A stretch of 64,000 nt of DNA from Alphaproteobacteria bacterium (GCA_009929265.1 SAAU01000002.1:123714-187713), one strand, 5' to 3'. Shown: positions 52,899 to 62,696, counted from the stretch's first letter. The notes: a model not told the origin generated them from the letters alone. Numbers and translations: made by a program.

Positions 52899-53324
52899 AT
52901 GATTCTTCATGCTTCTGCTGTTCAATTTTTGGGAAAAGGGGTGCTTCTTTTGGGCGATTCGTCAAGTGGAAAGTCTGATTTATGCTTAAAGCTGATTGAG
53001 CAAGGCGCTTATCTTATTGCTGATGATGTCGTGTCTTTAAGGGTTGAAAAAGAGGGCGTTTTTTTATCGCCTTTGGATAAGAATAAAGGGCTGCTTGAGG
53101 TTCGAGGGCTAGGGATTTATGCCCTTCCTTTTAAGGAGGATATTCCTCTTTACCATGTCTTTTGCCTTGAAGAAAAATACGAACGCCTCCCAACGCCTGA
53201 AGTCTACGAGATAGAAGGATTTTCATTTCCAAAAATAAAACTTAATCCGTTTGAACAATCGGTTTTAATTAAGATAAAGTATGCTTTGGAAAAGAAGCCT
53301 CTTCCTTTTGATGCTCTTTTATGA
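52899..53324 (+). CDS. hprK: HPr kinase/phosphorylase, short alphaproteobacterial form
   Basis: A 141-residue HprK corresponding to the C-terminal catalytic domain only; Firmicute enzymes have about 310 residues. The P-loop GDSSSGKS is at 19-26 and ADDVVSLR at about 41-48 holds the catalytic pocket. It phosphorylates Ser46 of HPr, encoded two genes on. Here it probably links nitrogen/carbon status to ChvG/ChvI signalling rather than to sugar uptake, since no PTS permease is present. Confidence 0.93.
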   Translation: MILHASAVQFLGKGVLLLGDSSSGKSDLCLKLIEQGAYLIADDVVSLRVEKEGVFLSPLDKNKGLLEVRGLGIYALPFKEDIPLYHVFCLEEKYERLPTPEVYEIEGFSFPKIKLNPFEQSVLIKIKYALEKKPLPFDALL

Positions 53325-53348
53325 TACTTTTTGAAAAAAGAGGGAAAA

Positions 53349-53759
53349 ATGATAGGAATACTTTTAGTCACACACGGGAATTTAGGCGCTGAATTAAAAT
53401 CGGCGGCTGAATACGTTATTGGAAAACAAGAGAAAATTGCAGCCGTTGGCGTTTTTGACTCTGATACGCCTTTGGAAAAAGAGGCTGAAATTAAAGAAGC
53501 TTTGGAAAAGGTAAGGGGCGATAAAGGGACGGTCATTTTAACAGATATGTGCGGGGGAACGCCATCAAATCTAGCCCTTAAAGTTAAAGAGAAAGGGGTC
53601 GAAATTTTAGTTGGGGTCAACTTGCCTATGCTCCTAAAGCTTATTCAAAGGCGGGATATGTCTTTATCAAAAGCCGTTTCAAGGGCCGTTAAAGCCGGGG
53701 GAAAATATATAGGGCGAATCTCTAAATTTCGAAAAGAAAAATGCAAGAAAAAGTGTTAA
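53349..53759 (+). CDS. PTS EIIA component, mannose family
   Basis: The ATG at 53349 follows GAGGG; an upstream TTG frame is less likely. The 136-residue protein matches the EIIA-Man fold, with phosphorylatable H9 in LLVTHGNLGAEL and MCGGTPSNLAL later. It accepts phosphate from HPr. No EIIB/C/D permease genes are here, which fits a regulatory, incomplete PTS typical of Alphaproteobacteria. Its 3' end overlaps ptsH by 19 bases. Confidence 0.92.
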   Translation: MIGILLVTHGNLGAELKSAAEYVIGKQEKIAAVGVFDSDTPLEKEAEIKEALEKVRGDKGTVILTDMCGGTPSNLALKVKEKGVEILVGVNLPMLLKLIQRRDMSLSKAVSRAVKAGGKYIGRISKFRKEKCKKKC

Positions 53760-54013
53760 AAATTCAAAATAAAAAAGGATTGCATGCAAGAGCGGCAGCC
53801 TTATTTGTTAAAACGGTAGATACATTCCTTTCAAAGGTCAAAGTGACAAAGGATGATCTAACCGTTGATGGGGATTCAATTATGGGATTGATGACTTTGG
53901 GCGCTTCAAAAGATACCGAAGTTCTTGTTTCTGTAGATGGGATTGATGAAAAAGAGGCTTTAGATAAGATAGAAGAGCTCCTTTTTCAAAAATTTTATGA
54001 AGAGGAGGTGTAG
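53741..54013 (+). CDS. ptsH: Phosphocarrier protein HPr
   Basis: A 90-residue HPr with active-site H15 (KKGLHARAAALF) and regulatory S46 (DGDSIMGLMTLGA). Both the EI phosphorylation site and the HprK site are intact. It would take phosphate from EI-Ntr (not in window) and give it to EIIA. The start lies inside the EIIA gene, indicating coupled translation. Confidence 0.95.
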   Translation: MQEKVLKIQNKKGLHARAAALFVKTVDTFLSKVKVTKDDLTVDGDSIMGLMTLGASKDTEVLVSVDGIDEKEALDKIEELLFQKFYEEEV

Positions 54014-54016
54014 GAA

Positions 54017-54997
54017 GTGACGTTTGGAAATCCTTATTTTTTCCTTGTATTTCCGCTGTCTCTTTTTATCTATACCTTTTTTCCTAAAAAAAAGAAGGAA
54101 GGTAAAGTTGCCTTTTATATTCCTTTTTTAAGCGACGTTAAAATTCTTTCAACCAAAAGACAACAGGCTTTTTGGGGGGAGAAAATAAAATTTATTCTCC
54201 TTTTTTTAAGTGTTTTATTTTTTGTGTTAGCTGGAATGCGTCCGCAATATGTTGGGGTAAAGCGTCCGATTCAAAATAAGGCAAGAGAGGTTATGATTGC
54301 TCTTGATATTTCAGGATCAATGGCCGAACAAGATTTCTTTTTTGAAGGCGCACAGGTATCAAGATTTTCTTTGGTTAAGAATAAAACGTTGGCGTTTTTA
54401 AATCAAAGAACGGGGGATAAAGTGGGCCTTATCTTATTTGGGACGCAAGCCTTTTTGGCTGTTCCCTTGACGCAAGATTTAAAAGCCATTAAGCAAATGT
54501 TAAAAGAGGTTTCTGTCGGAATGGCAGGGGGGCAAACGGCTCTTTTTGATGCCATTGGGCTTACCTTAAAATCTATGAAAGACTCCAAAAGTTCATCAAA
54601 AGTGCTTATCCTTCTTTCAGACGGAGTGGCCAATGCCGGACATTTACAGGTTCAAAAAGCCCTCTCTTTGGCCAAAGAAGAACGCCTTAAAATTTACACA
54701 ATTGGCCTTAGTCCAAAGGAACGTCGTTTCCCGTCTTTATTTGGGGGGCTTACCCTTCCAAGCGGGGAGTTAGATGAAGCATTATTGCAAAAGATTGCAG
54801 ACGAAACGGGGGGGCTATATTTTAAGGCAACGGATGAAACTTCTTTTTCAAAAATTTATAAAAAAATTGAAGAATTGGAGCCTGTTTTAGGAAAGAAAGC
54901 TTTTTATCAACCAGTAAAAGAGGTTTTTTACATGCCTCTTCTTATCAGCCTTTTATGTTTTTTGATTCTTTTTTTATTAAAGGGAGGGGATGAATGA
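54017..54997 (+). CDS. BatA-like von Willebrand factor A membrane protein
   Basis: The GTG start at 54017 follows GAGGAGG. The 326-residue protein has N-terminal membrane spans (about 5-22 and 58-75), a VWA domain with MIDAS motif DISGS at 97-101 and later T and D residues (GGQTALFDAIG, LLSDGVANAG), and a C-terminal span. It matches BatA of the Bat (aerotolerance) operon. It overlaps the next gene by 4 bases. Stress protection is inferred from relatives. It follows ptsH by three bases, so it may be in the same transcript. Confidence 0.85.
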   Translation: MTFGNPYFFLVFPLSLFIYTFFPKKKKEGKVAFYIPFLSDVKILSTKRQQAFWGEKIKFILLFLSVLFFVLAGMRPQYVGVKRPIQNKAREVMIALDISGSMAEQDFFFEGAQVSRFSLVKNKTLAFLNQRTGDKVGLILFGTQAFLAVPLTQDLKAIKQMLKEVSVGMAGGQTALFDAIGLTLKSMKDSKSSSKVLILLSDGVANAGHLQVQKALSLAKEERLKIYTIGLSPKERRFPSLFGGLTLPSGELDEALLQKIADETGGLYFKATDETSFSKIYKKIEELEPVLGKKAFYQPVKEVFYMPLLISLLCFLILFLLKGGDE

Positions 54998-56634
54998 TTT
55001 TTTTGCGACCCTTTTTCCTTCTTTTTTTAGCTATGCCTTTTCTTTTGAAGAAATTTCAAATAACAGGCGGGAAAAATTTTAAAAAACTTTGTGATAAGGA
55101 ATTTTTGCCATTTTTAACGATTCGAAAGGATAAACGCCCCCTTTATAAAAGAGGAAAAGTTTTATTTTTATTGTTTTGGATTTTAGGCTGCCTTGCCCTT
55201 GCCGGGCCTGCGTTTGAAAAGAAAAAAGTTCCCGCTTTTAAAGAGGAAGAAAGAATTGTTTTAGTGCTGGATCTCTCTCCAACGATGCAGGATGAAGAAA
55301 AATTGCGTCTAAAACTTTATGATATTGTTGAGGCATTAAAAGGAAAAACGGTTGGAGTCGTTTTGTATGATTCAAAGGCCTATCCTGTTGTTCCTTTAAC
55401 GGAAGACCTGAACATTATTAAAAAAATGATACCGCTGTTATCGCCTAAAATTATGCCAGATGGATTTTCTTCTCATCCCGAAAAAGCCCTTGAAAAAGCA
55501 GAAGAGCTTCTTAAAGCAGGAGTCATATCAAAGGGTCAAATTTTACTTTTAACAGGGGGTATTTTGGAGGAAAGTGCTTTTTCAAAAGCGGTATCAAAAC
55601 TAGATTATCCTTTAGGGATTTTGGGGGTTGGCTCTGAAGTTCCAAAACCAATGCTTTTGCCTGACGGGGCCTTTTATAAAGATGAAAACAATCGGCCGCT
55701 TATGAATAAAATCAATCCTTCCTTTTTGAAAAAACAAGGCCGCTATGCTCCTCTTTCTTTTGATGGGAAAGACATTCAAAGACTTCTGTATTCTGGGCAA
55801 AAAACCTCTTCAAAGAAGGAAGGAAAGCTTCTTGTTGATTGGAAAGACGCAGGGATTTATTTGGTGTATATCATGACGCCATTTGTTTTGTTCCTTTTTC
55901 GCAAAGGGATGTTTGTTTTTGGACTTTTCTTCTTTCTTTCTTTTGGGTCAAACGCCAATCCGTTTTTAAGGGCAGATCAGGAAGATTACCTTCTTCGAAA
56001 AGAAGCCGTTGAAGCTTATCAAAAGAAGGATTTTAAAAAAGCTCTGGATTTATTTACCTCAACCAAAACTCAAACGGCAGAAGATTTATATAATCAGGGA
56101 AATGCTCTGGCGCATCTTGGAAAAATTGAAGAAGCGATTGAAAAGTATAAAAAAGCCCTTGTTCTTAATCAGGAGCACAAAGACGCTTTGTTTAATAAAG
56201 AGTATTTGGAAAAACAACTTCCAAAGAAAAATAAAGAAAACAGGACAGATAAGAATAAAGAACAAAATCAGCAGAAAAAAGCAGGGCAAAGTCAAAATCA
56301 AAATGAAGACAAAGACCAAAATAAAAAAGATGAGCAAAAGAAATCGTCGCAGCCTTTAGCAAAAAAAGAACAAGACAAGGGACAAAAGGGGATGACCCCT
56401 TCCGCAAAAGATAAAGAAAAAAATAAAGAGCAAAAAGCTGAAAATAAAAAACAAACAGCTTCCCCTTCTTCTGTTCAAAATCAAAAGGATAAGCCCGTTC
56501 CTCAAAAACCTTTAATTGTGAACGTCGCGGCAAAGGGAAGAGGGTCTGAAAAACAAGAATGGCTTTTAGAAGTGCCAAATGATCCGACGTTGCTATTAAA
56601 AGCGCGTCTTAAAAAACAATATGAGGAGGAATAA
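54994..56634 (+). CDS. BatB/BatC-like VWA and TPR protein
   Basis: A 546-residue protein. A VWA domain (about 85-250) has an altered MIDAS (DLSPT). Two spans lie around it (about 50-72 and 287-320). A TPR unit follows (about 355-410, DLYNQGNALAHLGKIEEAIE). A long lysine/glutamine/asparagine-rich tail (about 410-510) ends in a short hydrophobic motif. This looks like BatB and BatC fused. The tail contains many short repeats such as KNKEQNQQKK. It overlaps the BatA-like gene by 4 bases. Confidence 0.8.
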   Translation: MIFLRPFFLLFLAMPFLLKKFQITGGKNFKKLCDKEFLPFLTIRKDKRPLYKRGKVLFLLFWILGCLALAGPAFEKKKVPAFKEEERIVLVLDLSPTMQDEEKLRLKLYDIVEALKGKTVGVVLYDSKAYPVVPLTEDLNIIKKMIPLLSPKIMPDGFSSHPEKALEKAEELLKAGVISKGQILLLTGGILEESAFSKAVSKLDYPLGILGVGSEVPKPMLLPDGAFYKDENNRPLMNKINPSFLKKQGRYAPLSFDGKDIQRLLYSGQKTSSKKEGKLLVDWKDAGIYLVYIMTPFVLFLFRKGMFVFGLFFFLSFGSNANPFLRADQEDYLLRKEAVEAYQKKDFKKALDLFTSTKTQTAEDLYNQGNALAHLGKIEEAIEKYKKALVLNQEHKDALFNKEYLEKQLPKKNKENRTDKNKEQNQQKKAGQSQNQNEDKDQNKKDEQKKSSQPLAKKEQDKGQKGMTPSAKDKEKNKEQKAENKKQTASPSSVQNQKDKPVPQKPLIVNVAAKGRGSEKQEWLLEVPNDPTLLLKARLKKQYEEE

Positions 56635-56635
56635 A

Positions 56636-58135
56636 ATGAAAATAATATCTCTCTTTTTGTTTCTTTTAATCGGAAGCATCAATACGGCTTCTGCCAAGGT
56701 GTATGCTTTTCTTTCAAACACTAAAGTAAAAGAGGGAACGGCTGTCACGCTTACTTTTAAATCGTATGATAAACATCTTTATAGCCTTCCCGATTTAGCA
56801 GGACTTGATGAAAATTTTGAAATTGAGGGCAAAAATTCAAAAACAAATATGGAATATAAAAATGGAAAAATGCGAACGTTAAGTGAGCTTTCTGTTTCTC
56901 TTCTTCCAAAAAAATCAGGAAAAATAACGATAGGCACCTTTAAGATTGAAGGCGAAGAAACATCTCCGCTTTCTTTGGAAGTTGTGCCTGCCTCCTCTGA
57001 ATATAACGAAAATCAACCCGTTCAAACGAAGGCTAGACGGATTTTCTTAAAGGGCGAAATGATTCAAAAAACAGGGTATGTGGGGCAGGGCTTGCTCTAC
57101 CGCCTAAAATTGATTTATGATGAAGAAAACTTAAAAGGGGAAATTTTGCCGCCTCAAGGCAAAAATATTGAAGCGCGTCAAGTAGGAGAAGACACTTCAG
57201 GCGTTCAAGAAATTGACGGAAAACCCTATGAGTATATTGAGCGAGATTTTCTTATCTTTCCAAAAACAGCAGGGAATTTTAAGGCAAAAGGGGCTTCCTT
57301 TCGAGGGACAATTCCAGAGGCTTTTACAAAAAAGCAGGAGGATATTTTTGCCCCCTTTGGCATGAGCCCAGATATTTTATATCAAGGAAAAATGGGCGAA
57401 AAACAGCTTTTCTTAAAAGAAAAAGAAATTTCTTTTTTTGTAAAACCTATTCCCGCTTCGTTTGATGCATCGACATGGCTGCCTGCTAAAAAAGTTTTAT
57501 TTACCGAGACGTATAGTCCAAAAGAAATAGATTCATTTAAAGTGGGAGATAGTTTTTCAAGAGATATTGTGTTGGAAGCGGTAGGTCCTTTACCTTCTTT
57601 TTTGCCAGAACTTTCTTTCCCAAAAATAGAAGGGTTTCGCATTTATCCAGGCGAGGCAAAAGTTGAAACACGCCTTTTAAAGGGAGAGCTCGTTTCTAAA
57701 AAAATGCAGTCTTTTGTTTTTGTCCCAATAAAAAAAGGAACATTGACTTTGCCAGCTCTAAGTCTAAATTGGTTTAATGTTGAAACAGGGAAAAAAGAGC
57801 AGGCTCTTTTGCCGTCAAAGACAATTAAAATCAAAAGCTTAAAAGAAAATGAAGTAAATACTTTTGAAAAAACAGACGCAAATACGCCCCTAAAGACGTC
57901 CAAAATAACAGATGAAAAAAGAAAGGCTTTAGAGCCCACGGCTTTTGTTAAAGAAGAACATATAAACACGGTTTCTAATCCAAAAGAAGAACAGATTTCC
58001 CTTAAAACAGCGCTTCTTTTGATGATAGGCGGGATGGTTTTTGGTGGACTTTTTATTGGATTTGGTGTATTTCTCTTTCTTAAAAAATCAAAAAAGAAAA
58101 CAAAAACCCCTTTAAATCCCCTTTATCCGTATTAA
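56636..58135 (+). CDS. BatD-like periplasmic membrane-anchored protein
   Basis: The ATG at 56636 follows AGGAGG at 56624-56629. A signal peptide (KIISLFLFLLIGSINTASA) leads into a large beta-rich domain (about 20-400). A C-terminal span (LLLMIGGMVFGGLFIGFGVFLFL) with a lysine-rich cytoplasmic end anchors it. The order VWA, VWA/TPR, this protein equals the batA-batB/C-batD arrangement. Its role is probably envelope stress; the exact function of BatD is unclear. Confidence 0.82.
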   Translation: MKIISLFLFLLIGSINTASAKVYAFLSNTKVKEGTAVTLTFKSYDKHLYSLPDLAGLDENFEIEGKNSKTNMEYKNGKMRTLSELSVSLLPKKSGKITIGTFKIEGEETSPLSLEVVPASSEYNENQPVQTKARRIFLKGEMIQKTGYVGQGLLYRLKLIYDEENLKGEILPPQGKNIEARQVGEDTSGVQEIDGKPYEYIERDFLIFPKTAGNFKAKGASFRGTIPEAFTKKQEDIFAPFGMSPDILYQGKMGEKQLFLKEKEISFFVKPIPASFDASTWLPAKKVLFTETYSPKEIDSFKVGDSFSRDIVLEAVGPLPSFLPELSFPKIEGFRIYPGEAKVETRLLKGELVSKKMQSFVFVPIKKGTLTLPALSLNWFNVETGKKEQALLPSKTIKIKSLKENEVNTFEKTDANTPLKTSKITDEKRKALEPTAFVKEEHINTVSNPKEEQISLKTALLLMIGGMVFGGLFIGFGVFLFLKKSKKKTKTPLNPLYPY

Positions 58136-58184
58136 AAGGAAAGAGGAAAATTGCTTAAATTGTTATTGAAAAACAGGAAGAAAG

Positions 58185-59378
58185 ATGAAAGTTATTACCT
58201 TTGGATGTCGTTTAAATAGTTATGAATCAGCCCTCATCCAAGAACTTGGAAAGGATATGGAAAAAGCTATTGTTATTAACACATGCACCGTCACGCATGA
58301 GGCTGAACGACAATGCGCGCAGGAGATTCGAAAACAACGTCGACAAAACCCAGATGCCCTTATTATTGTGACGGGGTGCGCCGCTCAACTTCATCCTGAA
58401 AAATATTTGAAAATGAAAGAAGTGGATCGGGTCTTAGGCAACTATGATAAATTAAGGGAAGAATGCCTTCATTCTGATGATCAAAAAATCGTCTCTGATG
58501 TTCAAACACAAACCTTAGATTTACCTCTGGTGTCTTCCTTTGAACGCAAGACTCGTGCTTTTTTGCAGATTCAACAAGGCTGTTCGCATGCGTGTACGTT
58601 TTGTGTAATTCCTTTAGTGCGGGGTAAAAATCAATCTGTTGAACCCTCTCAACTGGTTAAGCAAGCCCAAATTTTTGTGGATAAAGGGTATCAAGAAATT
58701 GTCCTAACCGGGGTGGATATTTTGTCTTATTCTTTTGATTTTATAGATCTTTTAAAACGTCTTTTTCATGAGGTTAAAGGCTTAAAACGTCTACGTTTAG
58801 GGTCCTTAGATCCTGCTGTTGTGACGGAGGAATTGCTAGATTTATTTAAAACAGAAGAAAAAATGATGCCCTCGTTGCATCTTTCTGTTCAATCGGGCGA
58901 TAACCTTATCTTGAAAAGGATGGCGCGTCGTCATACCCGGGAAAAAGTGATTTCCATTTCAAAATATATTTCCAAAAATGTGCCAAATATCTCCATTGGG
59001 GCGGATATCATCACAGGGTTTCCAACAGAAGATGAGGCCGCTTTTCAAAACACGTTTGATTTGGTAAAAGAGGCAAATCTTGTTCATTTGCATGTTTTCC
59101 CGTATTCGATTCGACCGGGGACAAAGGCCGCGTTAATGCCTCAAGTTGAAAAGAAAATCGCTAAAGAGCGCTCCGAACGGTTAAGAAAAGAAGGCGAACA
59201 GAATCTAAAACACTTTTTGGAAACGTTCATTGGAAAAGAAGTGACTGTTTTACTTGAAGACAACCAAAGAGGCTTTACAGAAAATTATTTATCAGCAAAG
59301 GTGCTTGCCTCCCATTTAGAAGGGGATCTTGTCACAGGAAAAGTTAAAGGAATAGAAAATAATGTTTTGGTTCTCTAA
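58185..59378 (+). CDS. mtaB: tRNA t6A37 methylthiotransferase MtaB
   Basis: A 397-residue radical SAM methylthiotransferase. The N-terminal cluster cysteines are C8, C34 and C65, and the radical SAM triad CSHACTFC supplies C133, C137 and C140. The TRAM-like end is short. The VITFGCRLNSYES start is typical of MtaB rather than MiaB (which has KTYGCQMN). It converts t6A to ms2t6A at position 37 of ANN-reading tRNAs. The 3' end overlaps ftsY by 17 bases, a common alphaproteobacterial pairing. Confidence 0.93.
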   Translation: MKVITFGCRLNSYESALIQELGKDMEKAIVINTCTVTHEAERQCAQEIRKQRRQNPDALIIVTGCAAQLHPEKYLKMKEVDRVLGNYDKLREECLHSDDQKIVSDVQTQTLDLPLVSSFERKTRAFLQIQQGCSHACTFCVIPLVRGKNQSVEPSQLVKQAQIFVDKGYQEIVLTGVDILSYSFDFIDLLKRLFHEVKGLKRLRLGSLDPAVVTEELLDLFKTEEKMMPSLHLSVQSGDNLILKRMARRHTREKVISISKYISKNVPNISIGADIITGFPTEDEAAFQNTFDLVKEANLVHLHVFPYSIRPGTKAALMPQVEKKIAKERSERLRKEGEQNLKHFLETFIGKEVTVLLEDNQRGFTENYLSAKVLASHLEGDLVTGKVKGIENNVLVL

Positions 59379-60243
59379 GCTTAAAAAAGGATTAAAAAAG
59401 ACCTCCGATTCCTTTCGAGAGATTTTCATCTCAAAGGATATGAAAGAGGCGCTTGCTTTGCTAGAGGAAAAGTTGATTCTCTGTGATATGGGGATTTCAA
59501 CGGCAGAAGAAATTGTCAAAACGCTTAAAGAGCAAAATATCAAGGAAAGCTCATTTTTAAAAGAAGAACTTAAAAAAATCCTTATCGAGAAACTAACGGG
59601 GGCTGAGGGTAAAATTTCTTTAGAAGGGCAAGCTCCTAGAGTCTTTTTATTCTTTGGCGTGAATGGATCCGGAAAGACAACAACGATTGGAAAACTTGCT
59701 GAAAAGATTAAAAACCAAAAGAAAAAAGTCCTTTTGATTGCGGCAGATACTTTTCGGGCGGCGGCGATTGAACAGCTTGAAGTTTGGTCAAAGCGAGCGG
59801 GTGTTGATATTTTTTCAAAACCCATCGGATCGGATCCTTCAAGCGTTATTTTTGAAGGCTTACAAAAAGCACAAAAAGAAAAATTTGATGTTGTTTTAAT
59901 TGATTCATCAGGGCGACTTCCTAATAAAACAGATTTAATGGCCGAGCTTCAAAAAATGGTGCGTGTGATTAAAAAATTTGATGAAACAGCCCCGCATGAA
60001 AGTCTGCTTGTTTTGGATGCAACAATTGGGCAAAATTCCTTAAGACAGGTGGAGCTTTTTTCAAAAGAGGTTCCTCTTTCTGGATTCGTTATTACAAAAT
60101 TAGATGGATCCGCAAAAGGGGGCATGCTTATCCCTGTGTTTTTAAGTGCTCACCTTCCTATCTATTTTATTGGGGTGGGGGAGAAAACGGAAGATTTAGA
60201 TGTCTTTTCAAAAGAAGAATATGTAAAAGGTCTTTTAGAATGA
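59362..60243 (+). CDS. ftsY: SRP receptor GTPase FtsY
   Basis: A 293-residue FtsY without the long acidic N-terminal A domain of E. coli. It has the N domain (about 10-85), G1 motif GVNGSGKTTT (99-108), DTFRAAAIEQL, LIDSSGRLPNK (here serine replaces the usual threonine/alanine of DTAGR), TKLDGSAKGG. It docks Ffh-ribosome complexes at the membrane. It overlaps mtaB upstream and the membrane/HEAT gene downstream (4 bases). Confidence 0.96.
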   Translation: MFWFSKLKKGLKKTSDSFREIFISKDMKEALALLEEKLILCDMGISTAEEIVKTLKEQNIKESSFLKEELKKILIEKLTGAEGKISLEGQAPRVFLFFGVNGSGKTTTIGKLAEKIKNQKKKVLLIAADTFRAAAIEQLEVWSKRAGVDIFSKPIGSDPSSVIFEGLQKAQKEKFDVVLIDSSGRLPNKTDLMAELQKMVRVIKKFDETAPHESLLVLDATIGQNSLRQVELFSKEVPLSGFVITKLDGSAKGGMLIPVFLSAHLPIYFIGVGEKTEDLDVFSKEEYVKGLLE

Positions 60244-62696
60244 AAAAACAATACAAGCGCCTTTGTCAAAAAATGAAAATGCTTCAAGGAAAAGACCTTT
60301 TCTTGATAGGGTTGCTTGGAAGTGCTGCTTTTTTAAAATCTCTTCTTGTTGTTTTGTTTGAAGCGGGCATTTTGGAGAGCTATTTTAACGAAAAATATAT
60401 GTATTTTTTGCCCTCTCTGTTTCTTTTTTCAGGTCTTTTTTCAATAGGAATAGGCTTCCTTCTTTTTCGTCTAAAGACAAGATTAAGTTCGTTTCCTATT
60501 CACGTTTTGGGCTGGCTTCTTTTCCTTCTGCTTTTAGGATTTCTCCTTTCGTCTTATTTTGATGAATTTTATTTGGTTTTGGGCCTCTTTTTGTTTCCTG
60601 TTTATTTGCTGTTTGAAGGGTGTTTTTGGTCGGTTATTTTAAGATTTATTGTGCCTGATTTCGATTCTAAAAGGTTTTTGTTTGTTTCGTTTTCAGAAAT
60701 GACAGGATATATTTTTTGTGGGACTGTGGGACTTTTCCTTTCCTCTTTCATTCTTCAAAATTATACGCTGATTTTTACAGGAATTTATGTATTATTTATG
60801 GGGGTTCTTAAGGGGATTTTAAAATTTCCTCGCCAAAGCGCTTCTTTTCCTATAAAACCTGCTGCACGCATTGTTTCAAAACAAGAATCAAGATATGCGC
60901 TGTTATATAAAGGGCAAATTTTTCTTTATTTTAGCTTTTATGCGATAACCTTTTTCTTATTTTACCTTTCTGTTTTAGAAAATTCCTTTTTAAAAGGTTT
61001 TTCTCCATTTATTCTTGTTTCTCTTAATTGGCTTATTTTAGGGGTGTTATCTTCCTTTTTCTTAGGATTGGTCCATTTTCATAGATCTTTCAGTCGATTA
61101 GAAACGGCGTCTTTTTTATTTATTGGGGAACTTCTCCTTTTTTCCGCAGGGCTTTATTTGTATGATTTCCCCTTCATTTTTCTTGCGCGAATTGGGATGT
61201 TTATCTTAAATTATTTTTTCTTCTATTCCTATTTTTCGTCCTTTTGGAGTGCCTTTACGCGAAGCAAAAAATTTCATAGCTTGTTCTTTTTGGAAAGCTT
61301 AATTGCTCCTTTAGGGATACTTTTGGCCTCTTTATATATCTATTTCTTTTCAAAGGCCGAAATTGCCTTTTTACTGATTCTATCAGGGGCGCTTTTTTCT
61401 ATCGGATTTTTCTTTCTTGTTCAAGAGTACAGCCGAATTTTATTGCTTTCTTTTAAAAATAAAAAAGCCAATTCTTTCCAGTTTCTTATCTTAAACAATA
61501 AAGCTGTTTTTCGATTTGTTATGAAAGGCATTGAATCAAAATCTCCAGAAAAAGCCCTTTATTTTTTAAATGTCCTTGAAAGAGCAAAACATCCTATTCT
61601 GGAAAGTGTGATGTCTCGTTTCATTGATAATCCCTCTGTTCTTATTCGGGAACGAATTTTGTTTTTCATTCAAAAATATAGATATGAAGAAACTTACCCG
61701 CTTTTAAGACGGCGTCTAAAAAAAGAAACAGACTTCTTCTTAAGACAAGAAATAGCTTGGTTTTTGATGGGCGAATTTGAAGGGGCTCAACGAAAAAGGC
61801 TTCAATATCGCTTGGAAAAAGAAGACTATGGCCTTGCCTTTATGATGTTTCATTTGACAGAAGGGGCAAAAGAACAAAGTGAAGCTCTTTCAAAAGTTAA
61901 AAAACTTCAAAAATCGTCAAAGGTAAAGGAAAGAAAAGAAGCGGCGTTCATCTGCCGAAAGGTAAGGGTGAAATCTTTAACCCCTGTTTTAGAAGATCTT
62001 CTTTTCGATAAGAGTCTTTCTGTTCAAAAAGAAGCTTTGCGTGCCGCACCTGCTCTCTTTTCTTTTAAGATTTTCAAAGGTATTCTTTGTTTAATTGAAA
62101 ATGAAAAATCCCATGAAGACGCTTTGCATGTTCTAAAGAAAGCGGGGGCTAAGACGTTTCCATTTATTAAAACAGCCTTTTTATCTCAAAAAGATATGGA
62201 TGAGAAGAGAGCGGATTTCTTGATTAAATTTATATTCTCATTTGAAAAAGAAGACATTGAAGACTTTTTATATAAATTATTTCCGGCCCTGCCGCCTTTC
62301 TTGCAACAAAATGTTTTAGAAAGAATGTATCAGACGCACTTTTTATGTATGAGCTTTAAGGAACAGCGTTTTTTTAAAAAGGTCTTTGAAGAAACGTTGG
62401 CTGAAGTTGATTTTCTTGAAAATCAGCGCCTGCTTTTGACGTCTCCGCTTTTTCTAAAAAAACATCCAAAATCTAAAAATCAGTTTTATAATCTTCAAGA
62501 AAGGTTAGAGAAAAAACTCTTGATTTCTCTTTATTATTCAACATCTTTCAAGATTCTTAAGAACGCTCTTAAAAACTTTTTGGAAGAAAAAGAAGATCTT
62601 TATATTCCATCACTTGGGATTATAGAAGATGTTTTACCAAAGAAAAAAGCTTTGAAGATTCAAAATTTACTTAAGCTTTCAAAAAATATTGCTTAA
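60240..62696 (+). CDS. Polytopic membrane protein with C-terminal HEAT-like domain
   Basis: An 818-residue protein. Residues about 20-400 contain roughly 10-12 hydrophobic spans, resembling a major-facilitator or nucleotide-transporter-like (Npt/TLC) fold. Residues about 430-700 are soluble, helical pairs reminiscent of HEAT repeats (VLIRERILFFIQKY, LSVQKEALRAAPAL). Similar membrane-plus-HEAT proteins are known in some bacteria, but no characterised family is recognised here. The start overlaps ftsY, so it is translated with it. A role in membrane protein handling or transport is open. Confidence 0.65.
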   Translation: MKKQYKRLCQKMKMLQGKDLFLIGLLGSAAFLKSLLVVLFEAGILESYFNEKYMYFLPSLFLFSGLFSIGIGFLLFRLKTRLSSFPIHVLGWLLFLLLLGFLLSSYFDEFYLVLGLFLFPVYLLFEGCFWSVILRFIVPDFDSKRFLFVSFSEMTGYIFCGTVGLFLSSFILQNYTLIFTGIYVLFMGVLKGILKFPRQSASFPIKPAARIVSKQESRYALLYKGQIFLYFSFYAITFFLFYLSVLENSFLKGFSPFILVSLNWLILGVLSSFFLGLVHFHRSFSRLETASFLFIGELLLFSAGLYLYDFPFIFLARIGMFILNYFFFYSYFSSFWSAFTRSKKFHSLFFLESLIAPLGILLASLYIYFFSKAEIAFLLILSGALFSIGFFFLVQEYSRILLLSFKNKKANSFQFLILNNKAVFRFVMKGIESKSPEKALYFLNVLERAKHPILESVMSRFIDNPSVLIRERILFFIQKYRYEETYPLLRRRLKKETDFFLRQEIAWFLMGEFEGAQRKRLQYRLEKEDYGLAFMMFHLTEGAKEQSEALSKVKKLQKSSKVKERKEAAFICRKVRVKSLTPVLEDLLFDKSLSVQKEALRAAPALFSFKIFKGILCLIENEKSHEDALHVLKKAGAKTFPFIKTAFLSQKDMDEKRADFLIKFIFSFEKEDIEDFLYKLFPALPPFLQQNVLERMYQTHFLCMSFKEQRFFKKVFEETLAEVDFLENQRLLLTSPLFLKKHPKSKNQFYNLQERLEKKLLISLYYSTSFKILKNALKNFLEEKEDLYIPSLGIIEDVLPKKKALKIQNLLKLSKNIA

